Shown here: positions 1 through 7,512 of the stretch, piece by piece | Layout of the letters: each line of letters starts with the position of its first letter | Position numbering within the stretch: the first letter of the stretch is position 1 | Assembly: GCA_017962175.1 (NCBI GenBank) | Contig: JAGCVU010000226.1 | Location: forward strand, 1 to 35,139 | Reading direction: 5' to 3' | Length of the DNA: 35,139 nucleotides | Source: Bacteroidales bacterium | GTDB lineage: Bacteria > Bacteroidota > Bacteroidia > Bacteroidales > UBA3824 | Notes under the pieces: model-generated | Database searches by the model: none | What the model was told of the DNA's origin: nothing | What the model saw: only the letters and a program-made list of their open reading frames with translations | Program-made: the position numbers and the translations under genes

Positions 1-29
1 GTAGGAATTGAATATTGCATTGGTAACAA

Positions 30-674
30 TCAGTACTGTATCAGGAGACCCTCGTGTGGATGCTCGGCGTAGCGACGGCGGGCAGTATCAACGAAGGTTT
101 TGAGTCTTTCGGATTTGAGGATGCCGGGGGTGAAGGATTTCCACGACGAATCGGCGATTTTTTGGATTGCGTCGGGGTCCTTGTAGAATTTTGCGGGGAT
201 TTCGCAGTCGATGGTTCCGCCGCCGTAGTTACCCGCCGACGTGCCAGGGCAGTAGTTGTCCATACGGAGGTTCACCTGTTTGGTGAAAAACTCTATCGTG
301 AGCACGTTGAGGCCGAGATATGTGCTTGAATCGCCGTTGCGGTCTATCTCAAAATCCATCGGCAGGAAACCGAGGTGATGCTCCTTGGCAAATTGCTCGG
401 CGTAGGTGTCGAAGTCGCCACGGACAATCACGTGGTTGTGGTGCAGGTGTTTGTGCGCCTCTTTCGACACGCCTATTTCTTCTACCGACGACGCTATCGC
501 CAATTCTTCCAAATGCGGCATACGCTCCAAAAAACCTGTCTCTACGCGCTTGACGCCCTCGTCGATTTTGAACCAAAGCGACTGTTTGCGGAGCAAATGG
601 GAATCTTGTTCGTCGGCTTTGAGTATTTCGCCGCCGTATGCCGTCACCCAATCTTTAAATTCTGATATGTTCAT
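30..674 (-). CDS. Hypothetical protein, possible LRR_5-like remnant
   Basis: I do not recognise this 214-residue protein as a named family. It has no signal peptide or membrane segment, so it is probably cytoplasmic. Residues around 48-105 (ERMPHLEELAIASSVEEI, then VIVRGDFDTYAEQFAKEHHL) resemble the end of a BspA-type leucine-rich repeat array, where a repeat is followed by a 'YAEQYAKEH'-like segment; this is a weak similarity. The second half (GNYGGGTIDCEIPAKFY, then a basic helical tail) is unassigned. The gene is clearly richer in G+C (about 55% in sampled 60-base lines) than its neighbours, which suggests a different origin or codon bias. It starts at the ATG 66 bases inside a TATATTTG promoter element and diverges from the glycosylase gene. 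Confidence 0.7.
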   Translation of the reverse strand: MNISEFKDWVTAYGGEILKADEQDSHLLRKQSLWFKIDEGVKRVETGFLERMPHLEELAIASSVEEIGVSKEAHKHLHHNHVIVRGDFDTYAEQFAKEHHLGFLPMDFEIDRNGDSSTYLGLNVLTIEFFTKQVNLRMDNYCPGTSAGNYGGGTIDCEIPAKFYKDPDAIQKIADSSWKSFTPGILKSERLKTFVDTARRRYAEHPHEGLLIQY

Positions 675-739
675 ATTTTTAGGAGTTTTTATGTATTAGT
701 TGTTGTCCTCGATAAAAGCCAAGAATTATTTCTTTTGGA

Positions 740-800
740 CAAATATAATCATTTATTCTGAAATCAATCGCCACCATCCCGAAAATTATTCCTATCTTTG
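740..800. promoter_or_regulatory. Divergent -7 elements between the orphan gene and the glycosylase operon
   Basis: On the minus strand TATATTTG (740-747) matches the Bacteroidota -7 consensus TAnnTTTG and serves the leftward orphan gene. On the plus strand TATCTTTG (793-800) lies 23 bases before the glycosylase ATG. Neither has a clear TTTG at the -33 spacing, so these are -7 matches only. Confidence 0.5.
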
Positions 801-823
801 CCGAACACAAAACACAATCCGCT

Positions 824-1393
824 ATGACCGAAAGACATCCGTTGAAACCGTTTTTGCCCACAGGCGCAAAAATCCTGATGTTGGGCAGTTTTCCGCCGCC
901 GATGAAGCGTTGGAAAATGCCGTTCTATTACCCTAATTTTCAGAACGATATGTGGCGCATATTTGGTATTGTATTCTTCAACGATATCAACCATTTTATC
1001 GACGTCAGCCAAAAATGTTTTAAACAACAGCAAATAGTTGATTTTCTTACAGATAACGGCATTGCAATATACGATACGGTGGTAACTGTTGAGCGTGCCA
1101 ACAACGATGCTTCGGATGCTAATCTCGATATTTTGGAGCGTGTGAACCTTAATGAAATTCTTTCGCAAATTCCTGACTGTAAGGCGATTGTTTCCACAGG
1201 CGGAAAGTCGGCGGAGGTGGTTTCAGAGATTTTGGGCGTTAAGAGTCCTGAAATAGGCAGTTTTGTGGAGACTGAATTTTGCAACCGCAAAATAAGATTT
1301 TATCGTATGCCGTCGTCGTCGAGGGCGTATCCGATGAAGGTTGACAAAAAAGCCGAAATTTACAGCGTATTGAAAACCATTCTAAACCATTGA
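824..1393 (+). CDS. Uracil/hypoxanthine-DNA glycosylase superfamily protein
   Basis: This 189-residue protein is a probable DNA base-excision repair glycosylase that removes deaminated bases (uracil or hypoxanthine). The N-terminal motif LMLGSFPPPMKRW (residues 18-30), followed by MPFYYPNFQNDMWRIFG, has the layout of the UDG superfamily motif I and the 'FYYxxxxNxxW' substrate pocket seen in hypoxanthine-DNA glycosylases. The C-terminal MPSSSRAYPM fits the second active-site loop (PSxSxA type). The length is normal for a compact UDG-fold enzyme. Which base it prefers cannot be decided from sequence alone. It is the first gene of a tightly spaced set with the VanW-family gene (3-base gap) and the cytochrome c peroxidase gene, preceded by a TATCTTTG element. 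Confidence 0.78.
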   Translation: MTERHPLKPFLPTGAKILMLGSFPPPMKRWKMPFYYPNFQNDMWRIFGIVFFNDINHFIDVSQKCFKQQQIVDFLTDNGIAIYDTVVTVERANNDASDANLDILERVNLNEILSQIPDCKAIVSTGGKSAEVVSEILGVKSPEIGSFVETEFCNRKIRFYRMPSSSRAYPMKVDKKAEIYSVLKTILNH

Positions 1394-1396
1394 TTT

Positions 1397-2209
1397 ATGA
1401 TTCATTACGTTGAAAAACCAATAGAGCGAAGCCGTTTCCGAAGAATTTTGGGACGTGAATTTTATATTGCCAAAAGGTTTTTGAAATGGCATTTTTCGGG
1501 AACAAAATATTCAAAAATCCACCAAGATATAAATTTCAAAGATGTTTGGATTGAGCATCGTTCTACACTTTTGCGAAAATTGAAAGATGTGGATATGTAT
1601 CTGCAATACAACAAGATAACCAATCTAAAACTCGCCATTGCAAACATCAACGGCGTGGTGATAAAACCCGGCGAAGTGTTTTCTATTTGGCGAATGGTGG
1701 GACGTCCTACCAAGCGCAAGGGCTACAAAGAGGGAATGATGATTCACAACGGAAAGGTGGCAACGGGCATCGGCGGCGGACTTTGTCAACTCGGCAACCT
1801 GATTTATTGGATGGCGTTACATTCACCGCTAACAATCAAGGAGCGTTGGCGGCATAGTTTTGATGTTTTTCCCGACGTTAACCGAACAATTCCGTTTGCC
1901 TGCGGTGCCACGCTTGCTTACAATTATATCGACCTGCAACTCGAAAACCGCACCGACATCACTTTTAAACTAAATCTTTGGCTCGACGATGAATTTCTCC
2001 ACGGCGTGTTATCTGCCGACCGTCCGCCCGAAAACAATTATGAAATCATTGAAACCGACCAACGTTTTGAACTTCAATGGTGGGGCGGCTACACCCGTCA
2101 CAATCGCATTATCAAGCGCGTTACCAACCGTCACACCGGTGAGCAATACGAAGAACTCGTGTCGGAAAACAATGCCATTATGATGTATAATCCTATGTTG
2201 AAGGAGTGA
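1397..2209 (+). CDS. VanW family protein
   Basis: This 270-residue protein carries the VanW domain, a family first found in a vancomycin-resistance gene cluster whose biochemical function is unknown; nothing here suggests resistance. Conserved VanW elements are visible in order: NGVVIKPGEVFSIWRMVGRP (near residues 84-103), the GxxxGIGGGLCQLGNLIY signature with the invariant GGGxCQ, and RHSFDVFPDVNRTIPFACGAT. The C-terminal half contains a Trp-rich segment (ELQWWGGYTRH). No export signal is evident, and the basic N-terminus (ERSRFRRILGREF) is not a signal peptide. The gene sits 3 bases after the glycosylase and 3 bases before the cytochrome c peroxidase, so all three are probably co-transcribed. 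Confidence 0.88.
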   Translation: MIHYVEKPIERSRFRRILGREFYIAKRFLKWHFSGTKYSKIHQDINFKDVWIEHRSTLLRKLKDVDMYLQYNKITNLKLAIANINGVVIKPGEVFSIWRMVGRPTKRKGYKEGMMIHNGKVATGIGGGLCQLGNLIYWMALHSPLTIKERWRHSFDVFPDVNRTIPFACGATLAYNYIDLQLENRTDITFKLNLWLDDEFLHGVLSADRPPENNYEIIETDQRFELQWWGGYTRHNRIIKRVTNRHTGEQYEELVSENNAIMMYNPMLKE

Positions 2210-2212
2210 ATT

Positions 2213-3304
2213 ATGAAACAATTGTTGCTTTTTTTTGCGGTTTTGATGTTGCTGTCTTCGTGTGCCAGCAAAATGCCGCAGTATACCTACGAACCGGTGC
2301 CTTATGAATTAGGTGTGCCTTTTTTCCCCGATTCTGTGAATATTCCAGCCAACAATCCCATGACTGTTGACGGCGTTACGCTCGGACGCTATCTTTTTTA
2401 CGACCAACGTTTGTCGGGCGACCCCAAAAAGCCGATGAGTTGCGCCACTTGCCACAAACAGGAACATTCGTTTGAATGTGGCACAGAGCTTTTCCCCGAT
2501 GGTCGCCCCGTTGGAAATTCTGGCAAGAAAACTCCAAACGTGATGTTGTCTTTGATTAACCTTGTGTGGAACAATTCGGGCTATTTTTGGAACGGCTATG
2601 TAAATAAAGAAAGCGGCAAAAATATCGAAACCACTGTGACAATGGCTATTACTGCACCTCACGAAATGGACGGAGATATCAACCAAGCTGTAAAACTGAT
2701 AAAAAAAGACAAACGTTATCGTGAACTATTTTACAAAGCCTTTGGTACAGATGAAATTGATATAGATTTGATTTCCAAAGCAATAGCTCAATTTGTACGT
2801 TCAATAGTAAGTTTCAATTCTAAGTTCGACAGGTTTATGGCAGGGGAGGAGCAACTCTCAAAAAGCGAGATGCGCGGACTTATGCTATTTACCACCGAAA
2901 GGGCAGATTGTTTTCACTGTCATGGTTCGCCCGCATTGCCATTGTGGACAAACAATCTGTTTATGAACAACGCCAAAGATATAGATTTTGAAGGTCAAAA
3001 CGATCGATCTGCCGTAACTCAAAATCCTTTGGATAAAGGCAAGTATCGTGTGCCCACCCTACGAAATATTGAATTTACAGCGCCATATATGCACGACGGA
3101 CGTTTCAAGACTCTTGATGATGTTCTTGAATTTTACAACAACGGTCTTAAACGTTCGCCCTACATCGACCCGCTATCCATCAACACCAATCACGGCGGCA
3201 TGCACCTTAGCGCACAAGATTTAAAAGATTTAAAAGCATTTTTGCTAACATTGAGCGATACGGCGTTTTTAAAGGATGAACGGTATGGCAATCCGTGGAA
3301 ATAA
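2213..3304 (+). CDS. Dihaem cytochrome c peroxidase (CCP/MauG family) lipoprotein
   Basis: This 363-residue periplasmic protein should reduce hydrogen peroxide to water using electrons passed between two covalently bound haems. Both CXXCH haem-c sites are present: CATCH at residues 77-81 and CFHCH at 233-237. The family segment RVPTLRNIEFTAPYMHDGRF and the C-terminal DLKDLKAFLLTL are also present. The N-terminus MKQLLLFFAVLMLLSSCASK is a lipoprotein signal with the lipid-carrying cysteine at 17; the residues after it lack an acidic surface-export motif, so a periplasm-facing anchor is likely. It is the third gene of the glycosylase-VanW set. A MauG-like tryptophan-modifying role is a less likely alternative. 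Confidence 0.93.
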   Translation: MKQLLLFFAVLMLLSSCASKMPQYTYEPVPYELGVPFFPDSVNIPANNPMTVDGVTLGRYLFYDQRLSGDPKKPMSCATCHKQEHSFECGTELFPDGRPVGNSGKKTPNVMLSLINLVWNNSGYFWNGYVNKESGKNIETTVTMAITAPHEMDGDINQAVKLIKKDKRYRELFYKAFGTDEIDIDLISKAIAQFVRSIVSFNSKFDRFMAGEEQLSKSEMRGLMLFTTERADCFHCHGSPALPLWTNNLFMNNAKDIDFEGQNDRSAVTQNPLDKGKYRVPTLRNIEFTAPYMHDGRFKTLDDVLEFYNNGLKRSPYIDPLSINTNHGGMHLSAQDLKDLKAFLLTLSDTAFLKDERYGNPWK

Positions 3305-3309
3305 TTGTT

Positions 3310-3340
3310 TTTGTTTTGTGAATTATTTGTTTTATTTTTG
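3310..3340 (+). promoter_or_regulatory. Promoter of the surface lipoprotein gene
   Basis: TTTG at 3310-3313 and TATTTTTG at 3333-3340 are separated by 19 bp, a full match to the Bacteroidota sigma-ABfr pattern. The -7 element ends 39 bases before the ATG at 3380. Confidence 0.7.
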
Positions 3341-3379
3341 CATTGATAAACTAAAAATTAATTTAAAAAAACACAAACT

Positions 3380-3901
3380 ATGAAAAAAGTATTATTTGCA
3401 GTATTAGCTGCGTTGTTGCTCGTATCTTGTAAAGATGACGAAGAAAACGGTGGTTTAATTGTGGATTGGAATCCGATTGAAGTTAAATTTTATGTTGCTG
3501 ATTATGGACTGCATACTAATTATGTGTCTTTTAATTACAACGATATGATTTATACCACCACCCTAACTTATCGAGGTAAAACCTATTCGGTGGAAAAATC
3601 TTTATCAAAGTATTATATGCCTACTTTTAAAGGTTTACATGTAGATAGCTCAGCCATAAATCAGCCATATTTTTGTTTTGGTCAGTTAGACGGAGCCGAC
3701 AATTACGACGATGATTTTATTATTACTTTTGCCGATGGATTTACCGACACCATTCATTTTAAACGTGTTCATAAACGCGATTTAAATGTTGAGGACTCTT
3801 GGACTCTTAATGGAAAAAAGCGTGATGGTGATTATATAATTTTATATCGTCAACAGCAAGAAGATGGTAGTTTAGTGAATTTGCATTTAGACTGGGAGTA
3901 A
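3380..3901 (+). CDS. Predicted surface-exposed lipoprotein, function unknown
   Basis: This 173-residue protein starts with a classic lipoprotein signal (MKKVLFAVLAALLLVSCKDDEE). The residues just after the lipidated cysteine, KDDEE, match the lipoprotein export signal (LES; acidic KDDE-like) known from Capnocytophaga and Bacteroides, so the protein is probably on the outer face of the outer membrane. The mature part is rich in beta-strand-forming and aromatic residues (YVADYGLHTNYVSFNY, TLTYRGKTYSV) with no family I recognise. It has its own promoter and is probably monocistronic. Its stop codon lies only 3 bases from the stop of the converging cyclo-ligase gene. Confidence 0.85.
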   Translation: MKKVLFAVLAALLLVSCKDDEENGGLIVDWNPIEVKFYVADYGLHTNYVSFNYNDMIYTTTLTYRGKTYSVEKSLSKYYMPTFKGLHVDSSAINQPYFCFGQLDGADNYDDDFIITFADGFTDTIHFKRVHKRDLNVEDSWTLNGKKRDGDYIILYRQQQEDGSLVNLHLDWE

Positions 3902-3904
3902 AAT

Positions 3905-4441
3905 CTAAAATATCACCTCGTCCATTACTATATCCCATTCCTCACTTGGTATATTGTTAATGTTTTGAAAATCAAAGCAAATGCCCATTTTGTAGGCGTT
4001 AGAAAGATGTGGTAATAGCTTGTCATAATATCCCTTTCCTCTGCCTAATCGGTTGCGGTTCTGGTCGAATGCCATGCCGGGGATAAGGGCAAGGTCTATT
4101 TTGTGATAATCGGAGAGGGGAAAATTTGCGCCGGTGGGTTCGGATATATTGAATGAGCCGGTGGTCATAGCCTCAAAGCCGGCAAAATGCCTTAAAACAA
4201 GATTTTCGCCGTCTACAACAGGGAGGAGAACCGTTTTGCCGGCGTTATAGGCGGCTGAAATAAGTGGAGTAACGTCAACCTCGTCGGGCAGGGGACTATA
4301 CAATAATATATAATGCGAAGCCCAAAACACTCCGTCGTCGAGAATAGAATCGCATATTTGGCGCGACATGGCGGCTAATTCAGCCGGTGTATAACTTGCC
4401 TTCAGGCGGCGAATTTCGGCGCGGAGAGCTTTTTTATCCAT
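3905..4441 (-). CDS. 5-formyltetrahydrofolate cyclo-ligase
   Basis: This cytoplasmic enzyme of about 178 residues converts 5-formyltetrahydrofolate to 5,10-methenyltetrahydrofolate using ATP, returning a storage folate to one-carbon metabolism. Visible family features are the N-terminal MDKKALRAEIRRLKASY helix, the LLYSPLPDEVDVTPLI segment, and the nucleotide/folate-binding loop RLGRGKGYYDKLL. I chose the start at 4441 because the family normally begins with this basic helix. A longer form starting at 4483 would add 14 unrelated residues and overlap the upstream glycosyltransferase gene by 26 bases. It is the last gene of a minus-strand run with two glycosyltransferases and lgt. Confidence 0.93.
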   Translation of the reverse strand: MDKKALRAEIRRLKASYTPAELAAMSRQICDSILDDGVFWASHYILLYSPLPDEVDVTPLISAAYNAGKTVLLPVVDGENLVLRHFAGFEAMTTGSFNISEPTGANFPLSDYHKIDLALIPGMAFDQNRNRLGRGKGYYDKLLPHLSNAYKMGICFDFQNINNIPSEEWDIVMDEVIF

Positions 4442-4457
4442 TGAGATAGGGTAGTGG

Positions 4458-5183
4458 TTAGTATTTTTTAAACCAACTTGCAATCTTCATTTTGAGCACG
4501 CCCCAAACTGCCTCGCCGAAGATGCCTCCGCTCATTTTGGATGTTCCTTGTTTGCGGTCGGTAAAGATGATGGGCACTTCCTTGATTTTGAATTTCTTTT
4601 TCCAGGCGGTGAACTTCATCTCTATCTGAAAACCGTAGCCTTTCATTTTAATTTTGTCTAAATCAATGGCTTCTAATACTTTGCGAGTGTAGCATACAAA
4701 TCCGGCGGTGGTGTCCATAATTTTCATGCGGGTAACTATGCGCACGTACATCGAACCGTAATACGACATCATGATTCTGCCCATAGGCCAATTTACCACG
4801 TTTACGCCCGAAATATAGCGGCTGCCGATAGCCATATCAAAACCGTCGTTGTGGCATGCGTTGTAAAGGTTTATCAAATCCTCAGGCGGATGCGAAAAGT
4901 CGGCGTCCATTTCAAAAATATAGTCGTAGCCGTGTTCGATACTCCATTTAAAGCCGGTGATGTATGCCGTGCCGAGACCGAGTTTGCCGCTACGCTCAAT
5001 GATATTAAGGCGTTCGGGAAAATCTTTGATAAGATTCTTAACAATATCCGCAGTGCCGTCGGGCGAATTGTCGTCGATGATAAGAATGTCGAACGGTTCG
5101 GGAAGTTGAAATACTACGCGAATAATGTTTTCGATGTTCTCTTTTTCCTTGTATGTTGGAATTATTACTACTTTGTTGTACAC
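4458..5183 (-). CDS. Polyprenol (dolichol)-phosphate mannose synthase-like GT2
   Basis: This 241-residue family-2 glycosyltransferase resembles polyprenol monophosphomannose synthases, which transfer mannose from GDP-mannose to a lipid phosphate on the inner face of the cytoplasmic membrane. Motifs in order are VVIIPTYKEKENI, LIIDDNSPDGTAD, KLGLGTAYITGF, the metal-binding DADFSHPPED, MAIGSRYI, and KGYGFQIEMKF with VPIIFTDRKQGTSKM near the end. This is the single-domain form without a C-terminal membrane region. The sugar and acceptor are inferred from family only. It lies 14 bases after the other GT2 gene and upstream of the folate cyclo-ligase. Confidence 0.9.
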   Translation of the reverse strand: MYNKVVIIPTYKEKENIENIIRVVFQLPEPFDILIIDDNSPDGTADIVKNLIKDFPERLNIIERSGKLGLGTAYITGFKWSIEHGYDYIFEMDADFSHPPEDLINLYNACHNDGFDMAIGSRYISGVNVVNWPMGRIMMSYYGSMYVRIVTRMKIMDTTAGFVCYTRKVLEAIDLDKIKMKGYGFQIEMKFTAWKKKFKIKEVPIIFTDRKQGTSKMSGGIFGEAVWGVLKMKIASWFKKY

Positions 5184-5197
5184 GATTCTCCTCTGTT

Positions 5198-6217
5198 TTA
5201 AAATTCAAAAAATGTCTTTTGCTTTTTTATAATGCTACGGTAAACAATGCTACCGTTGAAAATTTCGTTGTGGTAATATTTTTTTGCAGTTTTTTTGAGT
5301 TTTTTGCGCTCGGCTATCAGTTTTGGTAATGAAGCATAGAAAGCCAAGTGAGCTTTAAATACTGCAAAGAAAAATTTGAATTGTAATTTGCACAAATAAA
5401 CTGCCGACGACATTCCGTCTAAAATCATTCGCACCCAAAGTGTGGGTATGAGACGTTTTGGCGGAAGATTTTTGTACATCATTTTTAGGCAGTTGCGATA
5501 GTTGAGATATAGTTTTTGCGGATTGCCTTGCTGCAATGTGGCTCCACCAAGATGGAAAACTTCGGCTTCGGGACAATAGAGAATGTCCATTCCTAAGTTT
5601 TTGATTCGCCAGCAAAGGTCGATTTCTTCCATATGGGCAAAAAACGAATCGTCGAATCCTCCTAATTGTTTAAATATCTGTGCTTTAACTGCCATAAATG
5701 CACCTGTTGCCCAAAAAATTTGATTGCTTTTTACGGTGTTGTATTGCCCGTTGTCTTGTTCCACATTATCGAGAATGCGTCCACGGCAAAACGGGTAGCC
5801 GTATCGGTCGATAAATCCGCCCGCTGCACCAGCATATTCAAACATTTCGGGTTGACGAAGCGATTTAATTTTGGGCATTGCCGCCGCTGCATTCGGGTTG
5901 CTTTCTAGTAATGAAATTAGCGGCGTTACGGCATCGGAACGCAACTCTATGTCGTTGTTGCACAATATATAATAATCGCTGTTGACTTGTTGAAGTGCAA
6001 GGTTGTAGCCTTGGGCAAAACCGTAGTTTTGATCAAGGGTTATTACCCTAACCTGCGGAAACTCTTCGGCAAGCACTTTCAACGAATTGTCGGAGCTGTG
6101 ATTGTCTGCCACAACTATCTCACATTCGGCGTTTTGTGCATATTTTATCGCCGTAGGAATATATTTGCGGAGAAGTTCTTCACCGTTATAATTTAATATA
6201 ACAACAGCGGTCTTCAT
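5198..6217 (-). CDS. Family 2 glycosyltransferase (rhamnosyltransferase-like)
   Basis: This 339-residue protein is a GT-A fold glycosyltransferase probably acting on cell-surface glycan or lipid-linked sugar. It begins MKTAVVILNYNGEELL and carries the nucleotide-sugar loop VVADNHSSDNS, the DxD-like site CNNDIEL, and the acceptor-side motif DDSFFAHMEEIDLCWR typical of the WcaE/rhamnosyltransferase-like group. The C-terminal third, with a basic, aromatic tail (FKFFFAVFKAHLAFYASL), probably associates with the membrane. Only one base separates it from lgt upstream. The sugar specificity cannot be told from sequence. Confidence 0.9.
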   Translation of the reverse strand: MKTAVVILNYNGEELLRKYIPTAIKYAQNAECEIVVADNHSSDNSLKVLAEEFPQVRVITLDQNYGFAQGYNLALQQVNSDYYILCNNDIELRSDAVTPLISLLESNPNAAAAMPKIKSLRQPEMFEYAGAAGGFIDRYGYPFCRGRILDNVEQDNGQYNTVKSNQIFWATGAFMAVKAQIFKQLGGFDDSFFAHMEEIDLCWRIKNLGMDILYCPEAEVFHLGGATLQQGNPQKLYLNYRNCLKMMYKNLPPKRLIPTLWVRMILDGMSSAVYLCKLQFKFFFAVFKAHLAFYASLPKLIAERKKLKKTAKKYYHNEIFNGSIVYRSIIKKQKTFFEF

Positions 6218-6218
6218 T

Positions 6219-7442
6219 TTAATTCTTTTCGATTATCTCAGCTTTTATGTCGGGTATTTGTTCCACTGGTTTGGTTATCTCTTTAATTTTGTCGCGGAAT
6301 TTGTAGGTTAAAAAGATAATGGTTAATCCCGATATCATTAAACAAGTGGCAATTATTTGAGCCTGAGTAACTTCCATTCCTAAAAGGTTGAATTTATTGT
6401 TTACCCTTATCGACTCTATAAGCAAACGTTCAATGCCTTGTAATGTTAGGTAAATGCCGAACAACATTCCGGGAAAATTTATTTTCTTTCTGATAATCAT
6501 TAATATACCAAAAATTATCAGCATCATTAGTGTTTCGTAAAGCGAAGTGGGATACACTCCATCGGCAAGCACGTGGCAATGACTTCCACCGCAATCCTCA
6601 ATTGGAACACCTTGATTTATAACGTTGTGGGGAAATTTGTAGCTCCAAGCCCATTCGGGTAACCAACTTGGGCAAGGATTGTTGTTTACCACGCCCCAAC
6701 ATCCATCGCCTGAAATTTCGCAACCTACGCGACCTAATGCGTAACCCATTGCTATACAAGGTGATGCGCAGTCAAGAGTGTGAAACGAACTGATATTATT
6801 CTTTTTGAGGTAAAGTGCGCCGGCAGTACCGCCAACAATAAGTCCGCCAAAGAATGTTAACCCACTGAAAGAGAATAACTCACCAATAGGGTCGGCAATA
6901 AAACGGTCGAAGTTTTCTAAGTTGTGGAATATTTTGGCGCCGAGTATACCGAAAATGCCTGCCACTACCAAGAGATTTCCTGCCAATTGGTGTGGCATTT
7001 GCTTAACTATCACGGTTTTTGGCTTTGCTAATTTGTTTTTATCTTTGTCGTACCAAGTGTATGCGGCAGCAATTAATCCGCAGATGATACCTCCGCCCCA
7101 ACTGCCACGCGGCGACAGCAAAAATTCTTGTGCATTAGCCGAAAATTCGCTGTAATTGAATATCACCGCCACCAATTTGTAACTAATAATAAAGGTGATA
7201 AGAAATGAAATAATTAGTTCCTTAGGTGTGGCTTTTTCACCGATTTTGTCCACTTTGTAGAGCGGGCACATCAGACCTTCGCGTTCTTTGCGTTGGTATT
7301 CCAATTTCATTATAAAAGCGGCTGTAATAAATGCCACAGCTACAAAAAAACCGTAAGTTTGTATCGGCAAAGGAACATTTACACCGAAAACATCACTTAT
7401 AAAATCGCTTAAAGTAGCGTAACTCAGTATTGTAAGATTCAT
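6219..7442 (-). CDS. lgt: Prolipoprotein diacylglyceryl transferase, Bacteroidota type
   Basis: This polytopic inner-membrane enzyme (about 407 residues) transfers diacylglycerol from phosphatidylglycerol to the lipobox cysteine of prolipoproteins, the first step of lipoprotein maturation. Recognisable parts are the early PIQTYGFFVAVAFI helix, SGLTFFGGLIVGG, the central signature YALGRVGCEISGDGCWG, and the late GIERLLIESIR. Compared with E. coli Lgt, the position of His103 is Phe (TFFGG) and Asn146 of the GRxGN motif is Cys; I believe this divergence is usual in the phylum. The start at 7442 (MNLTILSY) is preferred because the 13 extra codons upstream overlap a likely promoter. The charged loop around KDKNKLAKPKTVI makes it longer than the enterobacterial enzyme. 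Confidence 0.9.
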   Translation of the reverse strand: MNLTILSYATLSDFISDVFGVNVPLPIQTYGFFVAVAFITAAFIMKLEYQRKEREGLMCPLYKVDKIGEKATPKELIISFLITFIISYKLVAVIFNYSEFSANAQEFLLSPRGSWGGGIICGLIAAAYTWYDKDKNKLAKPKTVIVKQMPHQLAGNLLVVAGIFGILGAKIFHNLENFDRFIADPIGELFSFSGLTFFGGLIVGGTAGALYLKKNNISSFHTLDCASPCIAMGYALGRVGCEISGDGCWGVVNNNPCPSWLPEWAWSYKFPHNVINQGVPIEDCGGSHCHVLADGVYPTSLYETLMMLIIFGILMIIRKKINFPGMLFGIYLTLQGIERLLIESIRVNNKFNLLGMEVTQAQIIATCLMISGLTIIFLTYKFRDKIKEITKPVEQIPDIKAEIIEKN

Positions 7443-7466
7443 TTTTTTGTCGTTTAAAATATTTGG

Positions 7467-7498
7467 TAAAATTAGAAACAATTTGTTATCGTTCCAAA
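7467..7498 (-). promoter_or_regulatory. Possible promoter of lgt
   Basis: On the minus strand TTTG (7495-7498) is followed after 20 bp by TAATTTTA (7467-7474), one base off the TAnnTTTG consensus. It lies 24 bases upstream of the preferred lgt ATG and between fic and lgt, so lgt may be transcribed both from here and by read-through from fic. Confidence 0.4.
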
Positions 7499-7512
7499 AT
7501 TTTTAGCAAAAT

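Noticed and set aside
1397..2209. VanW gene as an antibiotic-resistance determinant
   Set aside because: No vanHAX-like genes are nearby, and the family is widespread outside resistance clusters.
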